Positions 22,313 through 32,798 of a DNA stretch of 64,000 nt are shown here, piece after piece. The notes beneath the pieces are model-generated. The model did no database searches. It had not been told where the DNA came from and saw only the letters and a list, made by a program, of their open reading frames with translations. The stretch is from positions 62,001 through 126,000 of the forward strand of contig KV918810.1 in the NCBI GenBank assembly GCA_002049455.2. Reading direction: 5' to 3'. This DNA comes from Porphyra umbilicalis. Its lineage: Eukaryota > Rhodophyta > Bangiophyceae > Bangiales > Bangiaceae. Within the stretch, counting starts at the first letter, position 1. Each line of letters opens with the position of its first letter. The translations under genes and the position numbers were made by a program.

Positions 22313-24005
22313 ACGGCGCCCTCAGTGTTGAACGGCATGTTCAATTGGTCAGATAGCGACCGGGCAAACCCGAAGACCCAGCCGACCAGCGGACGTGCCT
22401 TCATACGCGGTCCGACGAGGCCACTGCTGGCTCTCGAGCACGCACCAACTCGCCAGGGCACGGTGGGTACAGCAACCCTCCTGTGCACATGCTGTACAGT
22501 CATTGCTCACTGGTGTAAGGGGGTGGCGCTTTTCGTAGCCCTGGTGATAATTTATAGAAGATTCGGCACCCTTGTCTGAATCCATCACCATCAGAGGGCG
22601 GCAGCACGCTCGAACGTGGACTTGGGTTTCAATTTCTAGGATCACGCACCCATGGACAAGGAAATGCTTCTGGGCCGGTTCTGAAGGGGTCCTGGCGGCG
22701 GTACATCGCCAATGTCAAGCCTACTTGACATCAGAGATTACTCGATCGCGGATCATCTCCGGATGATCGCGTCAATGGCTCGTCAAACACAGAATCATCT
22801 GTTTCCGAGGTTCGTTGCCAGGGACTACACCAGGGTTGTCAGCGTTTGGTTTGGTTTGCCAAACATGAACGGAATTCAACCTAATTCACTTGAACGCTCG
22901 AGCGTTCAGGTTGAACGCAACATGTCAAAGGCCGTACTTGTTCCGCGTAATACTTAGTGTGCCACGCTTAATGTAGTTGAGATTGTGCTTGGGGAAGTCG
23001 GGTTGTCTGACTCGAGCTCCATCGAGCTTGAGTCGCCAAGCCGATGTAGCGTGTGCATAGTAGGCCTGCTGCAGTCCCGGCGACAGAGCCCTGCTTGCCT
23101 GCCACACCACCGCGACACAATCCAAACGACTCGTACGAGCCGACGCCGGGGCGACGACGATGACAACCGCCTGGGCCTCCGCGCAGTAACGGAGACGGGG
23201 GGACCAAACAGAAAAGACCAAACACCGATACGTGTAGACGGGGCGTTGAGGGCGAGTGGATTCTCCGTTGTCTGAGAAGTAGCTTGCTGCACTCCACGCA
23301 ATCCTGGGTGCGACCACGACCCATCTATCCTCCAGCCAAAGAGGCTATGATTCACGCACACGTTGGCAGGAGATGAATCGATCTATGTACTCAGCGCCTA
23401 GGGTGCTACACAGCCGATTGGCAAAAGTTGACATGAAGGAGGGTCTGGGAGCAGAACTCTCAGCGCGACTGACCTGTAGGGGGTCTGGCAACGAGGCAGT
23501 CAGAGCGGCCGCACAGCGCCGAACCACCTGGCTGATCAATTTGAAGTGGTCAACGAAAGCTCCTGTCTGCCCGGGAAACTGATCATAAATACAACCAAGT
23601 CGTTTGTCGTTTGGTTTGGTTCGTTTCTTGAAATCAACCTGATTCATCGAACCATCTGTAGATTCAACATGAACTTACAACCCTGCTACACATTGCTCTT
23701 GGCGGACTAACCTTTGGTTGATTCTCTTTTGCCCTCTGGATAGTTTATCAAACGACATTTGGGCGCGACCTCTGTTCGATACACGGAGGACTACGATAGA
23801 AGTCGACGCTCATGGCGTTGAAGGATTATTCTAGGAACGTCGCAACAAAGCATGGTGTTGTCTGTTGTCACGACTGGAAATCCGCGCCGGACTCTTGGAG
23901 GCACTCATCGAACATGGTTCTGTGGGCGCTCGGAGGGCGTTTGGTTCGGCCGAACGCCGCCGATCGGCGACGCCAACGAAGGTGTTGCACTTCGTGCTTG
24001 TCAGT
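22313..24005. other. intergenic region, no gene seen
   Basis: 1.7 kb of lower GC between two divergent host genes (minus-strand ankyrin, plus-strand kinase-like). An 18-bp palindrome TGAACGCTCGAGCGTTCA lies at 22891-22908. Both promoters may lie here, but I see no clear core element. Confidence 0.5.
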
Positions 24006-24833
24006 ATGGACCAGTGTGCGGACGAGCCTCTTCGCGAGCTGTTCTCCTGTGACGTGATGGTCGGGGCCTGGCCGAACGGGAGGCATCACACGACGGTCGT
24101 GATTGCTTCTAAGGGTCTGAAGCGGCTGTTCGCATCCACTGACGTAAGGGTGGCCGATCTTGGGGACATCTCCAAGCGGAAGGATCTTTGTTTCGAGGTC
24201 GTCAACTACGCCGACATTTGCCCGGCGTTTGACGCCCTGTGGCACTCGGAGGCGTGCGTTGCTGCAGGATCGTCCGGGCGGGCGCTGTACGTGAAGGAGC
24301 TGGGCGTGGCGAGCTACGACGGCCCCGCTTCCACGCCTACCGTCAAGAAGATTGCCACGCAGGAGGCATACGTATGCGGGCTGCTGTCCCGAGCGGGCCC
24401 CCGTCACAAGAATATTGCCGAGTACCTCGGGTGTGTCGTGCGCGACGGGTGTGTGGCGGCCCTGGTCTTCCCCAAGTACTATGAGACGTTGGCGGAGCGG
24501 CTGAAGCGCGGGTGCGAGCCCGCAGACGTAGCAGAGGTGGTTCAAGGGCTACGGTCTGCGATCGCACACCTATACACCATGGACCTAAGCCACAATGACG
24601 TCAACCCGACCAACATCATGTTTGCTGGGCGGCAAGACACGACCCCCATCCTCATCGACTTTGACTCGTGTCGCGAGCTGAACAAGCCGCTGTTCAAGGG
24701 GTGTACTGACGAGTGGGGAGATCTGAACGCCAGAACGGCGCGCAAGGAGCATGACGACAATGCCGTGGAACTCATCGAGGCCCACCTGAAGACGTATACG
24801 AAGAACTTCAAGGCACAAGTCGGACAGCTCTAG
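24006..24833 (+). CDS. small atypical protein-kinase-like protein
   Basis: 275 residues from ATG at 24006 (MDQCADEPLREL); the frame is open upstream but has no earlier ATG. An N-terminal part of about 90 residues is followed by a compact kinase fold. LYVKEL (Lys97) fits the ATP-binding lysine. EAYVCGLLSRA (Glu120) fits the helix-C glutamate. LSHNDVNPTNIMF (residues 194-206) is the catalytic loop, with HND in place of HRD and the metal-binding Asn kept. LIDFDSC (218-220) is the metal-binding DFG position, here DFD. The closing residues lack the usual large C-lobe, so the protein is shorter than a typical kinase domain. Small fungal proteins with HNDINPSNI and IDFDSC blocks are similar. It may be an active kinase, a small-molecule phosphotransferase or a pseudokinase. 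Target unknown. Confidence 0.82.
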   Translation: MDQCADEPLRELFSCDVMVGAWPNGRHHTTVVIASKGLKRLFASTDVRVADLGDISKRKDLCFEVVNYADICPAFDALWHSEACVAAGSSGRALYVKELGVASYDGPASTPTVKKIATQEAYVCGLLSRAGPRHKNIAEYLGCVVRDGCVAALVFPKYYETLAERLKRGCEPADVAEVVQGLRSAIAHLYTMDLSHNDVNPTNIMFAGRQDTTPILIDFDSCRELNKPLFKGCTDEWGDLNARTARKEHDDNAVELIEAHLKTYTKNFKAQVGQL

Positions 24834-25776
24834 CCCGACCTCACCCCACCCCCCCCCCGCCCGCCCGCCCGCACCCCACCTGCCTCTTCTACCCCCCCCC
24901 GCCCGTGTGCCCCACGCTTGTGGGGCACGGAGTGATGTCAACGCGCACATTCGACAGTTGATGGCGGGGAGCCGGTTGGCGGCGGGAGTGGCGTCAGCCG
25001 ACGCAGCGCGGCGGCGGCGGGCGGCTGCAGCGGCAGCGATGGCGGCGGGGGCGACGGTGTGTGCGGCGACGGGGTTGGGGGGTAAGGAGCGGCCGGTGGG
25101 GAAGGGGGAGCACCCGGCGGCGGTTGTGCCTCGCTCTCTTGGTGGCTCGCATCCCCGCGCGCGTGGGCGGTGGGGCGGGCAAGGGGGGCAGGGGGGCGGT
25201 GGATGGGGAGCCTCGGTGATGGCGGTGGCACCGTCAGCGGAGGCGTCGCCGCCGCTGTCTGAGGTGGTGGCCACCAAGGTGGTGTCTGTGGGGGTAGGTT
25301 GAATGGTCATGATGACGGTCTGGCTTGCGAAAGAGAAGAGACAACAATGACAAGGAACCCCAAAAAGGCGCCATCATCCCGCAAGCCGCCGCCACCGGCC
25401 GCGGGGGCGTGCGCCGCGGAAACCGCCGCGCCGCGCCGCAGGGGAGGAGGGCGCGAGACAAGACGAAGGCCGCGTCCCCGACGCCGGCGGCGGGGTGGGA
25501 GAGTGCGCCGCCTCGCCAGCGGTGGCAAGGGGGGGCGCCGCCCGCCGCCGCCCCCACCATCGGGTCGTCCGTTCCCCCCTCGCGCGCACCCCCGGCGAGC
25601 GACGACCGCCGTGGCGGAGCGGATCCGCCACCCCTCGGCGGCGGCGGCGACGGTGGCCGCCCCCCACCCCCCGGCCCGTCGCCCGCTCCACGACGGCGAC
25701 GCGACCACCCGGGCGCGGACGCGCCCCCCACCGCGGGCCGGCGGGGGCGGGTGCCGGGCCAGCTCAGCCGCCGCCT

Positions 25777-25853
<77 letters not shown>

Positions 25854-27315
25854 CTTGCCGGGCCTCCCCCCAGAGCCCGTGCCGGCGGCCAGTCCCCGCC
25901 GCCGTCTGCGTGCAAAATGAGTTGAGGGGCGGGGGGGGGGGTGCACGGAGTGAGCGGCTGGCCGGTCGCATGGGCGCCACCACCGACGGTGGCGTGCGGG
26001 GTGGCAGAGGCCGACGCCTACGTTCCCACCCCGCCTGGCCGCGCGACGTGTGCCGTACGAGCGTCACGGCGGTTGGTGGCTGCGGCGCCGCTCGGCGGCG
26101 GCGGCGGCGGCGGCGGCGGACGCCACTCCCGCCGACGCCGGCGACGCTGGCGTCCGCGTGACGACGACACTGGCGGGGGCCCCAGCCGACCGCAGGCGGC
26201 CGCCCACGAGCCAGTGCTGGGAGGGGGCTTGGCAGACGCAGGGACCGCACGACAGGCGGAAGAGGAATGCGCGCACCTCCCCCCTCCCCCGCCCCTCCCC
26301 CACGCCGTGCTCCGTCCGACGGCAGGAATGGACGGGGTGCGGCCCCACACCCGCGGCCACCCGTCCACGCCAGCACACAGGTGCCCCCACCCGCCGTGGC
26401 GCTTGTCGGCGGTGCGGGCGCCACCGCTCCGCCGCCGGCCTCCCTACCCGCACAAGCGCGGGCGAACCTGCCTGGGGGTTGCACGTCGTCCGCGCCCCCC
26501 CACCTCCCTCCCCCCCCCCACTCCCGCGTCCCACCGACTCCACCACCACGGCGGGGGGCGCCACCCCCACCCCCAGAGCAGGGGACAGGACGCGCCGCCG
26601 CGCGGCAGCCGCTCCCCAGCCACGAGCGCCGCGTTTTCCCGATGCTGCCCGCGGGGCGTGCGCCGCGACGCGACGCGGTGTGCGGTCTAGGCCGGCGGAG
26701 GGGGGCGGGCGGCGGTCGGCGGGGGCGGGCAGGTGCCCCCAGGGGGAGCACTCCGCGGCGGGGTGGTCGCCGCTTGCGGTGGAGGGGGAAGCGGCCACGC
26801 GCCATCGGCGCCGACGCGGCGCCGCACCACGATGCCCTCGCCAGACACGTTGGAACAGGACTGGGAACAGAGACCGTTGTATCCTGGGAAGTCCACGTGG
26901 CAGATCTGAGCGGACCCTGGGAAGCTGCGTATTTTAACTCCATCGGAAGTCTCCAAGTCTACCACAGTCGTGATGCTACTTGCGAAACCAGATTTCAACA
27001 CCACTTATCGTCCTTCGACTGTTTCATTCTTCACCCGCGTTTCTCTTGCGCCAAAGTCTTCGGTAGTTTTCCCGTCATTCTCAGCCAAAATGGCTCGTAC
27101 GCGTGTTTGCCGCGCCAAGAGTAGACCGTAGCCTCGTCGAGGTTTTGCCGCCACTTGCGTGCTTTCCACCACGCCTTCAGTGCTTGATGTGCCGCCCGCC
27201 AATCTGGCCCTCTTGGTCCGGACGCACTAGCACCATACCCCCTCCCACCAGCGGCGTACTCGCAACGCCGGACCCCATTGAGCATCCCCTTAACCCCTCT
27301 TGTGCTGCTATGATT
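24834..27315. other. GC-rich low-complexity region, no supported gene
   Basis: 2.5 kb with C-runs, (GCC)n and GGC runs. Long ORFs on both strands (poly-Ala, poly-Arg, Pro-rich) follow the base composition and are rejected. A minus-strand frame at 27031-27285 (AWWKARKWRQNLDEATVYSW) looks less random and could be a helix-turn-helix remnant, but it is short and I cannot place it. The copia insertion at 27316 interrupts this region. Confidence 0.5.
25766..25857. repeat. (GCC)n trinucleotide repeat
   Basis: Almost pure GCC/CCG with few interruptions. It produces poly-Ala, poly-Pro and poly-Arg in the overlapping frames. Confidence 0.95.
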
Positions 27316-27732
27316 TGTTGGACTGTGATGCTCGTCGCCGACTCCACTGGCGGTTCGCGGATGGATGATGGTCGGTGACCCTTATGGTACCCCACATGGT
27401 ACATTTGCAAGACGTGGTCAAGTTGCACACATTCGTGTTGGGTCATCTTGGGGCGTTACTTTTGGCGAATTTTGGATTTGATCTTCGCTTTGCTCTAGTG
27501 GCTTTTGATTTGGTGAGTGATTCGATTTGGTGCGAGGGCGTGGGCGTCGGTGTGGGCGCGAGAGGAGGGAGCACTTGGGCCGGTGGGGACTATTTGAGAG
27601 GTGCTCTCGGTTGGGAGAGGCGGGCGAACCTTAGACAACCAACAAAGCACGTTCGCACACACACACACAATCTCAAGCCACTCAACCACTTCACCGTGGT
27701 CCCCCAACCCCTATCCCCACTGCGCTTCAACA
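27316..27732 (+). repeat. left LTR of the young copia element
   Basis: 417 bp, begins TGTTGGACTGTGATG and ends TTCAACA. Nearly identical to 31847-32263. A CA-dinucleotide run lies near its 3' end. Confidence 0.96.
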
Positions 27733-27750
27733 GGTTATGGGCCCAGAGCC
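27733..27750 (+). promoter_or_regulatory. primer-binding site of half-tRNA type
   Basis: GGTTATGGGCCCAGAGCC starts directly after the LTR. It is complementary to the anticodon stem-loop of initiator tRNA-Met (CCCATAACC), not to the tRNA 3' end. Drosophila copia and yeast Ty5 are known to prime with a half molecule of this tRNA, and the first 14 bases match the Drosophila copia site as I recall it. Confidence 0.8.
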
Positions 27751-27884
27751 GGGGCTGTGACAAGAGCAAGGTGTGCCGGCTGGTGTCGCGGCGAGTGCGA
27801 AGAGGACGAGGTCAAGGTGGTTCAAGGACGTGACGGTCAAGGCGCACGGCTCGGCAAGGTCGGGCGCTACGACAAGACGACATC

Positions 27885-30800
27885 ATGGACGGAGGCGCTG
27901 CCGGCATGGGCGGCATCAAGATCGACAAGTTGACGGAGACGAACTTCCACGAGTGGCGTCAGCGCATTGAGATGGTCCTCGCGCTGCGCGACCTGGACGA
28001 TATGCTTGACGAAGACGGCAGGCCGACGGACGCGGAGACCCGCAAGTTGGCGGTGTGGAAGCGTCGAGAAACGGAGGCGAGCGCCATCATCGGGCTCACC
28101 CTTGGGTCTGAGCAGCTCGAGCACGTGTCGGGCTGCAAGACGACGGCAGAAATGTGGTCGACGCTGCAAGGTGTCTTCCAGCGCAAGAGTTTGATGAACA
28201 AGATGAAGGCGCGACGCGAGTTCTACACCGTCGAAATGACCGTCGCCGAGCGCATGCTGGGCTACATCAACCGCGTGCGCAACCTCGGCGAGAACCTCAA
28301 GGCCATGGGCGGCGAGGTGACGGAGATGGACGTTGCCATGAGCGTCCTCAACGGGCTGACGTCAAAGTACGAGAACCTGCTGGTGGCTCTCGACGCCGAG
28401 GGCGAGGACGAGCTGAGCCTCGACTTTGTCAAGAGCCGCTTGCTTCAGGAGGAGCGGCGGCAGGCGGACAAGTCACCGGCGACGAAGCGCATTGGCGACA
28501 TGGCACTCGTCGGCGCCAACTATCGAGGTCAAGGCCGCCGTGGTGACCTCTCCAAGATCGAGTGCTACTACTGCCATACGTTTGGGCGCATCTCTCGTGA
28601 TTGCCCAGAGCTCAAGGCCAAGAAGCAGAGACATGACAAGGTGGCCGCGATTGCTGCTGACGATGGTAGCGACAGCGACGACGCCATCTGTCTGGTGGGC
28701 ATTGCAGCTGACACCGATGACATCTCCAAGTCGTGGCTTGTGGACTCTGCGGCGTCTGCACACATGTGCTGGATGCGCGGGTGCTTCGACGACTACCATA
28801 CGACCACGGGACGGAGCGTCACGATGGGTGACAAGGGGTCCGTAGCCACGGCGGGCGTCGGAACCGTCGTGCTCAATGTCATCGTTCACGGCAAGACGCG
28901 CAAGATCAAGTTGGAGAAGGTACTCCATGTTACTACAATGGGCTTCAACCTCATGTCGGTCGGCATGATGGAGGAGCGTGGAGCGGAAGTGTCATTCAAG
29001 GGCGGTAAGACGATCATCAAGATGAACAAGAAGATTGCTGCGTGCGGCACTCGTAAGAACGGGCTCTACCACCTGGACATGTCCCGACTGTCGGATATTG
29101 CTGCGGTGGCCTTTCTTCAGCTCTGGCATGAGCACCTTGGGCACGTCAACGTGGCTGGCGTTAAGCGGATGATCAAGAACAAGGACATAAATGTACTCAA
29201 GTGCTCTTCCATGGCGGTCAAGGACGTCTGCGAGCCGTGCGTGTATGGGAAGGCGGCTATGACGCCTATGCCTAGTGCAGGAGGAGGTCGAGTGACCAAG
29301 CGCCTGCAGCTCGAGCACTCGGACCTGGGCGGGCCAATGTCGGAGCCGTCGCGTGGCGGTGCACTCTACTTCGGCACCTTCACCGACGACTTCTCCCGCT
29401 GGACCGACGTGGTCTTCCTGCAGAAGAAGAGCGATCTGCTCTCTGAGTACAAGGAGTGGCTGACTAAGGCCCAGCTGCACACGGGAACCAAGATCAAGAT
29501 CCTGCGATTCGGCAATGGCGGCGAGCACGTGTCGAACGCATTCAAGGCTCTCCACGATGAGAACGGCACGACGCACCAGACCACGGTGCCCGAAACGCCG
29601 CAGCAGAACGGAGTTGCTGAGTGGCTCAACCGAGGTCTCGTGGAGATGGCTCGCACCATGGTGCGACATAAAGACGTCGATCAGGAATTTTGGGCGGATG
29701 CCATCAAGACGGCGGTGTACACTAAGAACCGCGTCACGAGCCGGGCGCTTCCCGTCGGCAAGACGCCTTTTGAGCTGTGGACCGGGAATAAGCCCAACGT
29801 AAGCCACATGCGGGTGTTTGGGTCGACATGCTGGGTGGTGCTGCACAAGAGTCACATCGACGGCACGTTTGGCGACAAGGCGGCGAAGGGCGTCTTCTTA
29901 GGCTATCCCGACGGCAGCAATGCGTACAAGGTCATCCTCGACGACGGCAAGGTCTTCAAGGCACGAAGCGTTGTGTTCGCCGAGACGAACGTAAGCGAGG
30001 TCGCAGAAGTTGCGGAGGAGCTTCCCGAAGACGAAGTTGTCGAAGTCGAGACGGGCTTGCGTTCTGAAAGCGACGGCGAAGACGTAGATGCTGACAATGA
30101 CGAAAAGGACGAAAAGCAAGACGATGGATCTGACAAGTCCGCGGACGACAATCAAGGTAGTGGCGGCTCTCAAGACACGCTACGTCGGAGTGGCAGAGCG
30201 CGGCGACGACCTGTCGAGTACTGGCGCCCAGTGAGCCTGGTTGCGCACGAGGCGCCCACGACGTACGTGCAAGCCGTTCAAGGGCGAAAATCGGCTAAGT
30301 GGAAGATTGCTATGGACGAGGAGATGGAAGCCATCTGCAAGAACAAGACTTGGCGCTTGACGGATCGCCCGGCCAGGCGACGCGTGCTGAAGGGCAAGTG
30401 GGTTTACAAGGTCAAGAACGAGGTTGACAAGAACGGGAACAACACGACGCGGCACAAGGCGCGCCTGTGCTTCATGGGGAACCGGCAGATCAAGGGGCTC
30501 GACTTCAACGAGACGTTCGCGCCGGTGGCCAAGTTCACCACCATTCGATGCATCCTGGCGATGACGGCGGCGAACGGGTGGGAGCCACATCAGATGGACG
30601 TCAAGACGGCATTCCTCAACGGCGACCTTGAAGAGGTGGTCTACATGGACCAGCCAGACGGCTATGTCGATCCGACGTATCCTGACAAGGTGTGTCGTCT
30701 CCTCCAAGCGCTGTATGGGCTGAAGCAAGCCCCCAAGATGTGGTACGCCAAGCTCGACGACTTCCTCAAGTCGCAGGGGTTTGACAACATTGACCCGGAT

Positions 30801-31811
30801 GCATGCCTCTACCTCCTTACGGATGACGGCGAAATCATCATCGTCCTGGTGTACGTCGACGATCTTCTTTTGGTGGCATCAAGCCTGGCGGCGATCTACA
30901 AGATTAAGGACGCTCTGCACAAGCGTTTTGAGATGAAGGACCTGGGCGAGGCGAAGGTCATCCTTGGGCTAGAGATAAGACGTGACAAGGCGTTGGGCAC
31001 CCTCAAGCTGTCGCAGGGCAAGTACGCGGGGCAAGTGCTGGAGAAGTTCGGGATGGCGGAGTGCAACCCGATCGGAACGCCGCTGGAGGTGGGCCTGCAG
31101 CTGGTCAAGGCCAACGAGAGCGACGACGCGCTGCTCTACCGCGAAGCCGTCGGCAGTCTAATGCACCTGATGTTCGGGACGCGTCCTGACCTCGCCTTCG
31201 CCATCGGGAAGCTGAGTCGGTTTGTCTCGGGCTACGGCAAGAAGCATTGGGCGGAGATCAAGCGCGTTCTACGGTATGTCAAGGGTTCGATGGACAAGGG
31301 GCTGGTCTTCGACAAGAGCTCTTCCTGTGTTCTACAAGGCTATAGTGATGCCGACTGGGCGGGTGACCACGAGACGCGACGTTCTACGACGGGCTTCACC
31401 TTCCTCTTTGGCGGAGCAGCCGTCAGCTGGGGTTCTAAGTTGCAGAAGACGGTGGCGCTGTCGACGACGAAAGCTGAGTACATGGCTCTATGTGAGGCCA
31501 GCAAGGAAGCTGTTTGGCTCAACAAACTCGTGCAAAGCGTGGCATCTCAAGGGCTGCGAACAGCGATCTCGGGCGGGCCGATCAACATCAAGGTCGACAA
31601 CAGCGGGTGCATTGACTTCTCCAAGAGCCCCGTCGAGCACAAGCGCACCAAGCACATCGACATTCGATACCACTTCGTGCGCGAGGCCATCACGATGGAC
31701 AAGGTGACACTGCAGCATTGTGCAACTGACGACATGGTGGCGGACCCGATGACGAAGGAGCTCGGCAAGACCAAGCACGACAAGCATGTCGAGGCCATGG
31801 GGCTTTGCTGA
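27885..31811 (+). CDS. copia gag-pol polyprotein
   Basis: One frame of 1308 codons from ATG to TGA. Domains in order, with rough residues: gag (1-215, with a copia-gag block ending SLDFVKSRLLQEERR), a zinc knuckle (about 227-240), aspartic protease (about 280-380, WLVDSAASAHM), a pre-integrase zinc domain (about 408-460, LWHEHLGHVNV), integrase core (about 470-640, with the PETPQQNGVAEWLNRG block), an acidic linker (710-770), reverse transcriptase (about 800-1050, with MDVKTAFLNGDLEE and the YVDDLL active site) and RNase H (about 1140-1280, GYSDADWAGD and STTKAEYMAL). Gag and pol lie in one frame, as in many copia elements, so the gag:pol ratio is set after translation or by splicing. It is part of the mobile element, not a host gene. 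Confidence 0.96.
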   Translation: MDGGAAGMGGIKIDKLTETNFHEWRQRIEMVLALRDLDDMLDEDGRPTDAETRKLAVWKRRETEASAIIGLTLGSEQLEHVSGCKTTAEMWSTLQGVFQRKSLMNKMKARREFYTVEMTVAERMLGYINRVRNLGENLKAMGGEVTEMDVAMSVLNGLTSKYENLLVALDAEGEDELSLDFVKSRLLQEERRQADKSPATKRIGDMALVGANYRGQGRRGDLSKIECYYCHTFGRISRDCPELKAKKQRHDKVAAIAADDGSDSDDAICLVGIAADTDDISKSWLVDSAASAHMCWMRGCFDDYHTTTGRSVTMGDKGSVATAGVGTVVLNVIVHGKTRKIKLEKVLHVTTMGFNLMSVGMMEERGAEVSFKGGKTIIKMNKKIAACGTRKNGLYHLDMSRLSDIAAVAFLQLWHEHLGHVNVAGVKRMIKNKDINVLKCSSMAVKDVCEPCVYGKAAMTPMPSAGGGRVTKRLQLEHSDLGGPMSEPSRGGALYFGTFTDDFSRWTDVVFLQKKSDLLSEYKEWLTKAQLHTGTKIKILRFGNGGEHVSNAFKALHDENGTTHQTTVPETPQQNGVAEWLNRGLVEMARTMVRHKDVDQEFWADAIKTAVYTKNRVTSRALPVGKTPFELWTGNKPNVSHMRVFGSTCWVVLHKSHIDGTFGDKAAKGVFLGYPDGSNAYKVILDDGKVFKARSVVFAETNVSEVAEVAEELPEDEVVEVETGLRSESDGEDVDADNDEKDEKQDDGSDKSADDNQGSGGSQDTLRRSGRARRRPVEYWRPVSLVAHEAPTTYVQAVQGRKSAKWKIAMDEEMEAICKNKTWRLTDRPARRRVLKGKWVYKVKNEVDKNGNNTTRHKARLCFMGNRQIKGLDFNETFAPVAKFTTIRCILAMTAANGWEPHQMDVKTAFLNGDLEEVVYMDQPDGYVDPTYPDKVCRLLQALYGLKQAPKMWYAKLDDFLKSQGFDNIDPDACLYLLTDDGEIIIVLVYVDDLLLVASSLAAIYKIKDALHKRFEMKDLGEAKVILGLEIRRDKALGTLKLSQGKYAGQVLEKFGMAECNPIGTPLEVGLQLVKANESDDALLYREAVGSLMHLMFGTRPDLAFAIGKLSRFVSGYGKKHWAEIKRVLRYVKGSMDKGLVFDKSSSCVLQGYSDADWAGDHETRRSTTGFTFLFGGAAVSWGSKLQKTVALSTTKAEYMALCEASKEAVWLNKLVQSVASQGLRTAISGGPINIKVDNSGCIDFSKSPVEHKRTKHIDIRYHFVREAITMDKVTLQHCATDDMVADPMTKELGKTKHDKHVEAMGLC

Positions 31812-31835
31812 ATACAAGAACCACCGCGGCAACAA

Positions 31836-31846
31836 GAAAGGAGGAG
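31836..31846 (+). promoter_or_regulatory. polypurine tract of the young copia element
   Basis: AAAGGAGGAG-type purine run ending directly at the TG of the right LTR, 25 bases after the polyprotein stop. Confidence 0.8.
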
Positions 31847-32263
31847 TGTTCGACTGTGATGCTCGTCGCCGACTCCACTGGCGGTTCGCGGATGGATGAT
31901 GGTCGGTGACCCTTATGGTACCCCACATGGTACATTTGCAAGACGTGGTCAAGTTGCACACATTCGTGTTGGGTCATCTTGGGGCGTTACTTTTGGCGAA
32001 TTTTGGATTTGATCTTCGCTTTGCTCTAGTGGCTTTTGATTTGGTGAGTGATTCGATTTGGTGCGAGGGCGTGGGCGTCGGTGTGGGCGCGAGAGGAGGG
32101 AGCACTTGGGCCGGTGGGGACTATTTGAGAGGTGCTCTCGGTTGGGAGAGGCGGGCGAACCTTAGACAACCAACAAAGCACGTTCGCACACACACACACA
32201 ATCTCAAGCCACTCAACCACTTCACCGTGGTCCCCCAACCCCTATCCTCACTGCGTTTCAACA
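31847..32263 (+). repeat. right LTR of the young copia element
   Basis: 417 bp, TGTTCGACTGTGATG to TTCAACA. Followed by the target duplication TGATT. Confidence 0.96.
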
Positions 32264-32357
32264 TGATTGAGCTGATCAATATCCGGGGTCTGCGTGTTCC
32301 ACCGCCGCTAACCTCACTCGCCACTTTGCAATGTAGAATGGGGAACTGATCAACTCT

Positions 32358-32406
32358 GGTTGGGCTCTGTGACGTGACAACAAGGTTGTATGTCACAGAG
32401 CCCAAA
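32358..32406. repeat. short fold-back sequence
   Basis: TTGGGCTCTGTGAC and its complement GTCACAGAGCCCAA flank an 18-base loop. It may be a minimal inverted-repeat element. The rest of 32264-32798 holds no gene that I can see. Confidence 0.7.
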
Positions 32407-32798
32407 CAGAGATGATCTGCAGTCAGTCGCGCGAAATCCAAGCTACAAAACATTTTTAGTCGCTGGAGTTCCTCTGCTACCCGAAGCGCCACATGCATGC
32501 CTGCTACAGCCCGCCACGGCCACGAGCAGCCCTGCAAACATGGCGCGATGAGACTTGCCCAAAACGTGGCATTTGACGAAGAGTCACTACTTGCATCAGC
32601 TAACACCATAGACATTTCTATCTAGAATGTACTTCGACTTCTGGGAATGGGAGTTACAAGGCATTCCGTCAAAAAGGGGTACACTAGGAAGTGACCACTT
32701 CCCAGCCAATAGAAATATTGCAATTCACTTTCAACCGTGGGGGTGTGTCAGAGCTCTGACCCCTCCTGCAGGGGGGGTCGGCATATGTTTTGCACAGA

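Larger units (their letters stand above)
27316..32263 (+). mobile_element. young, apparently whole Ty1/copia element
   Basis: 4948 bp with two 417-bp LTRs, a primer-binding site, one long gag-pol reading frame of 1308 codons and a polypurine tract. The 5-bp direct repeat TGATT flanks it (27311-27315 and 32264-32268). The two LTRs differ at about 3 of 417 positions (about 0.7 percent), so the insertion is recent compared with the element at 10843. It looks whole; I see no break. Family: Ty1/copia (integrase before reverse transcriptase). Confidence 0.97.

Noticed and set aside
25234-26943. Minus-strand ORF of 569 codons, and plus-strand ORFs over the same bases
   Set aside because: Poly-Arg, poly-Ala and Pro runs come from GCC/GGC repeats, and the opposite strand is equally open.
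27031-27285. Possible helix-turn-helix fragment AWWKARKWRQNLDEATVYSW
   Set aside because: 85 codons with no neighbouring domain. Could be a transposase remnant, but the evidence is too thin.
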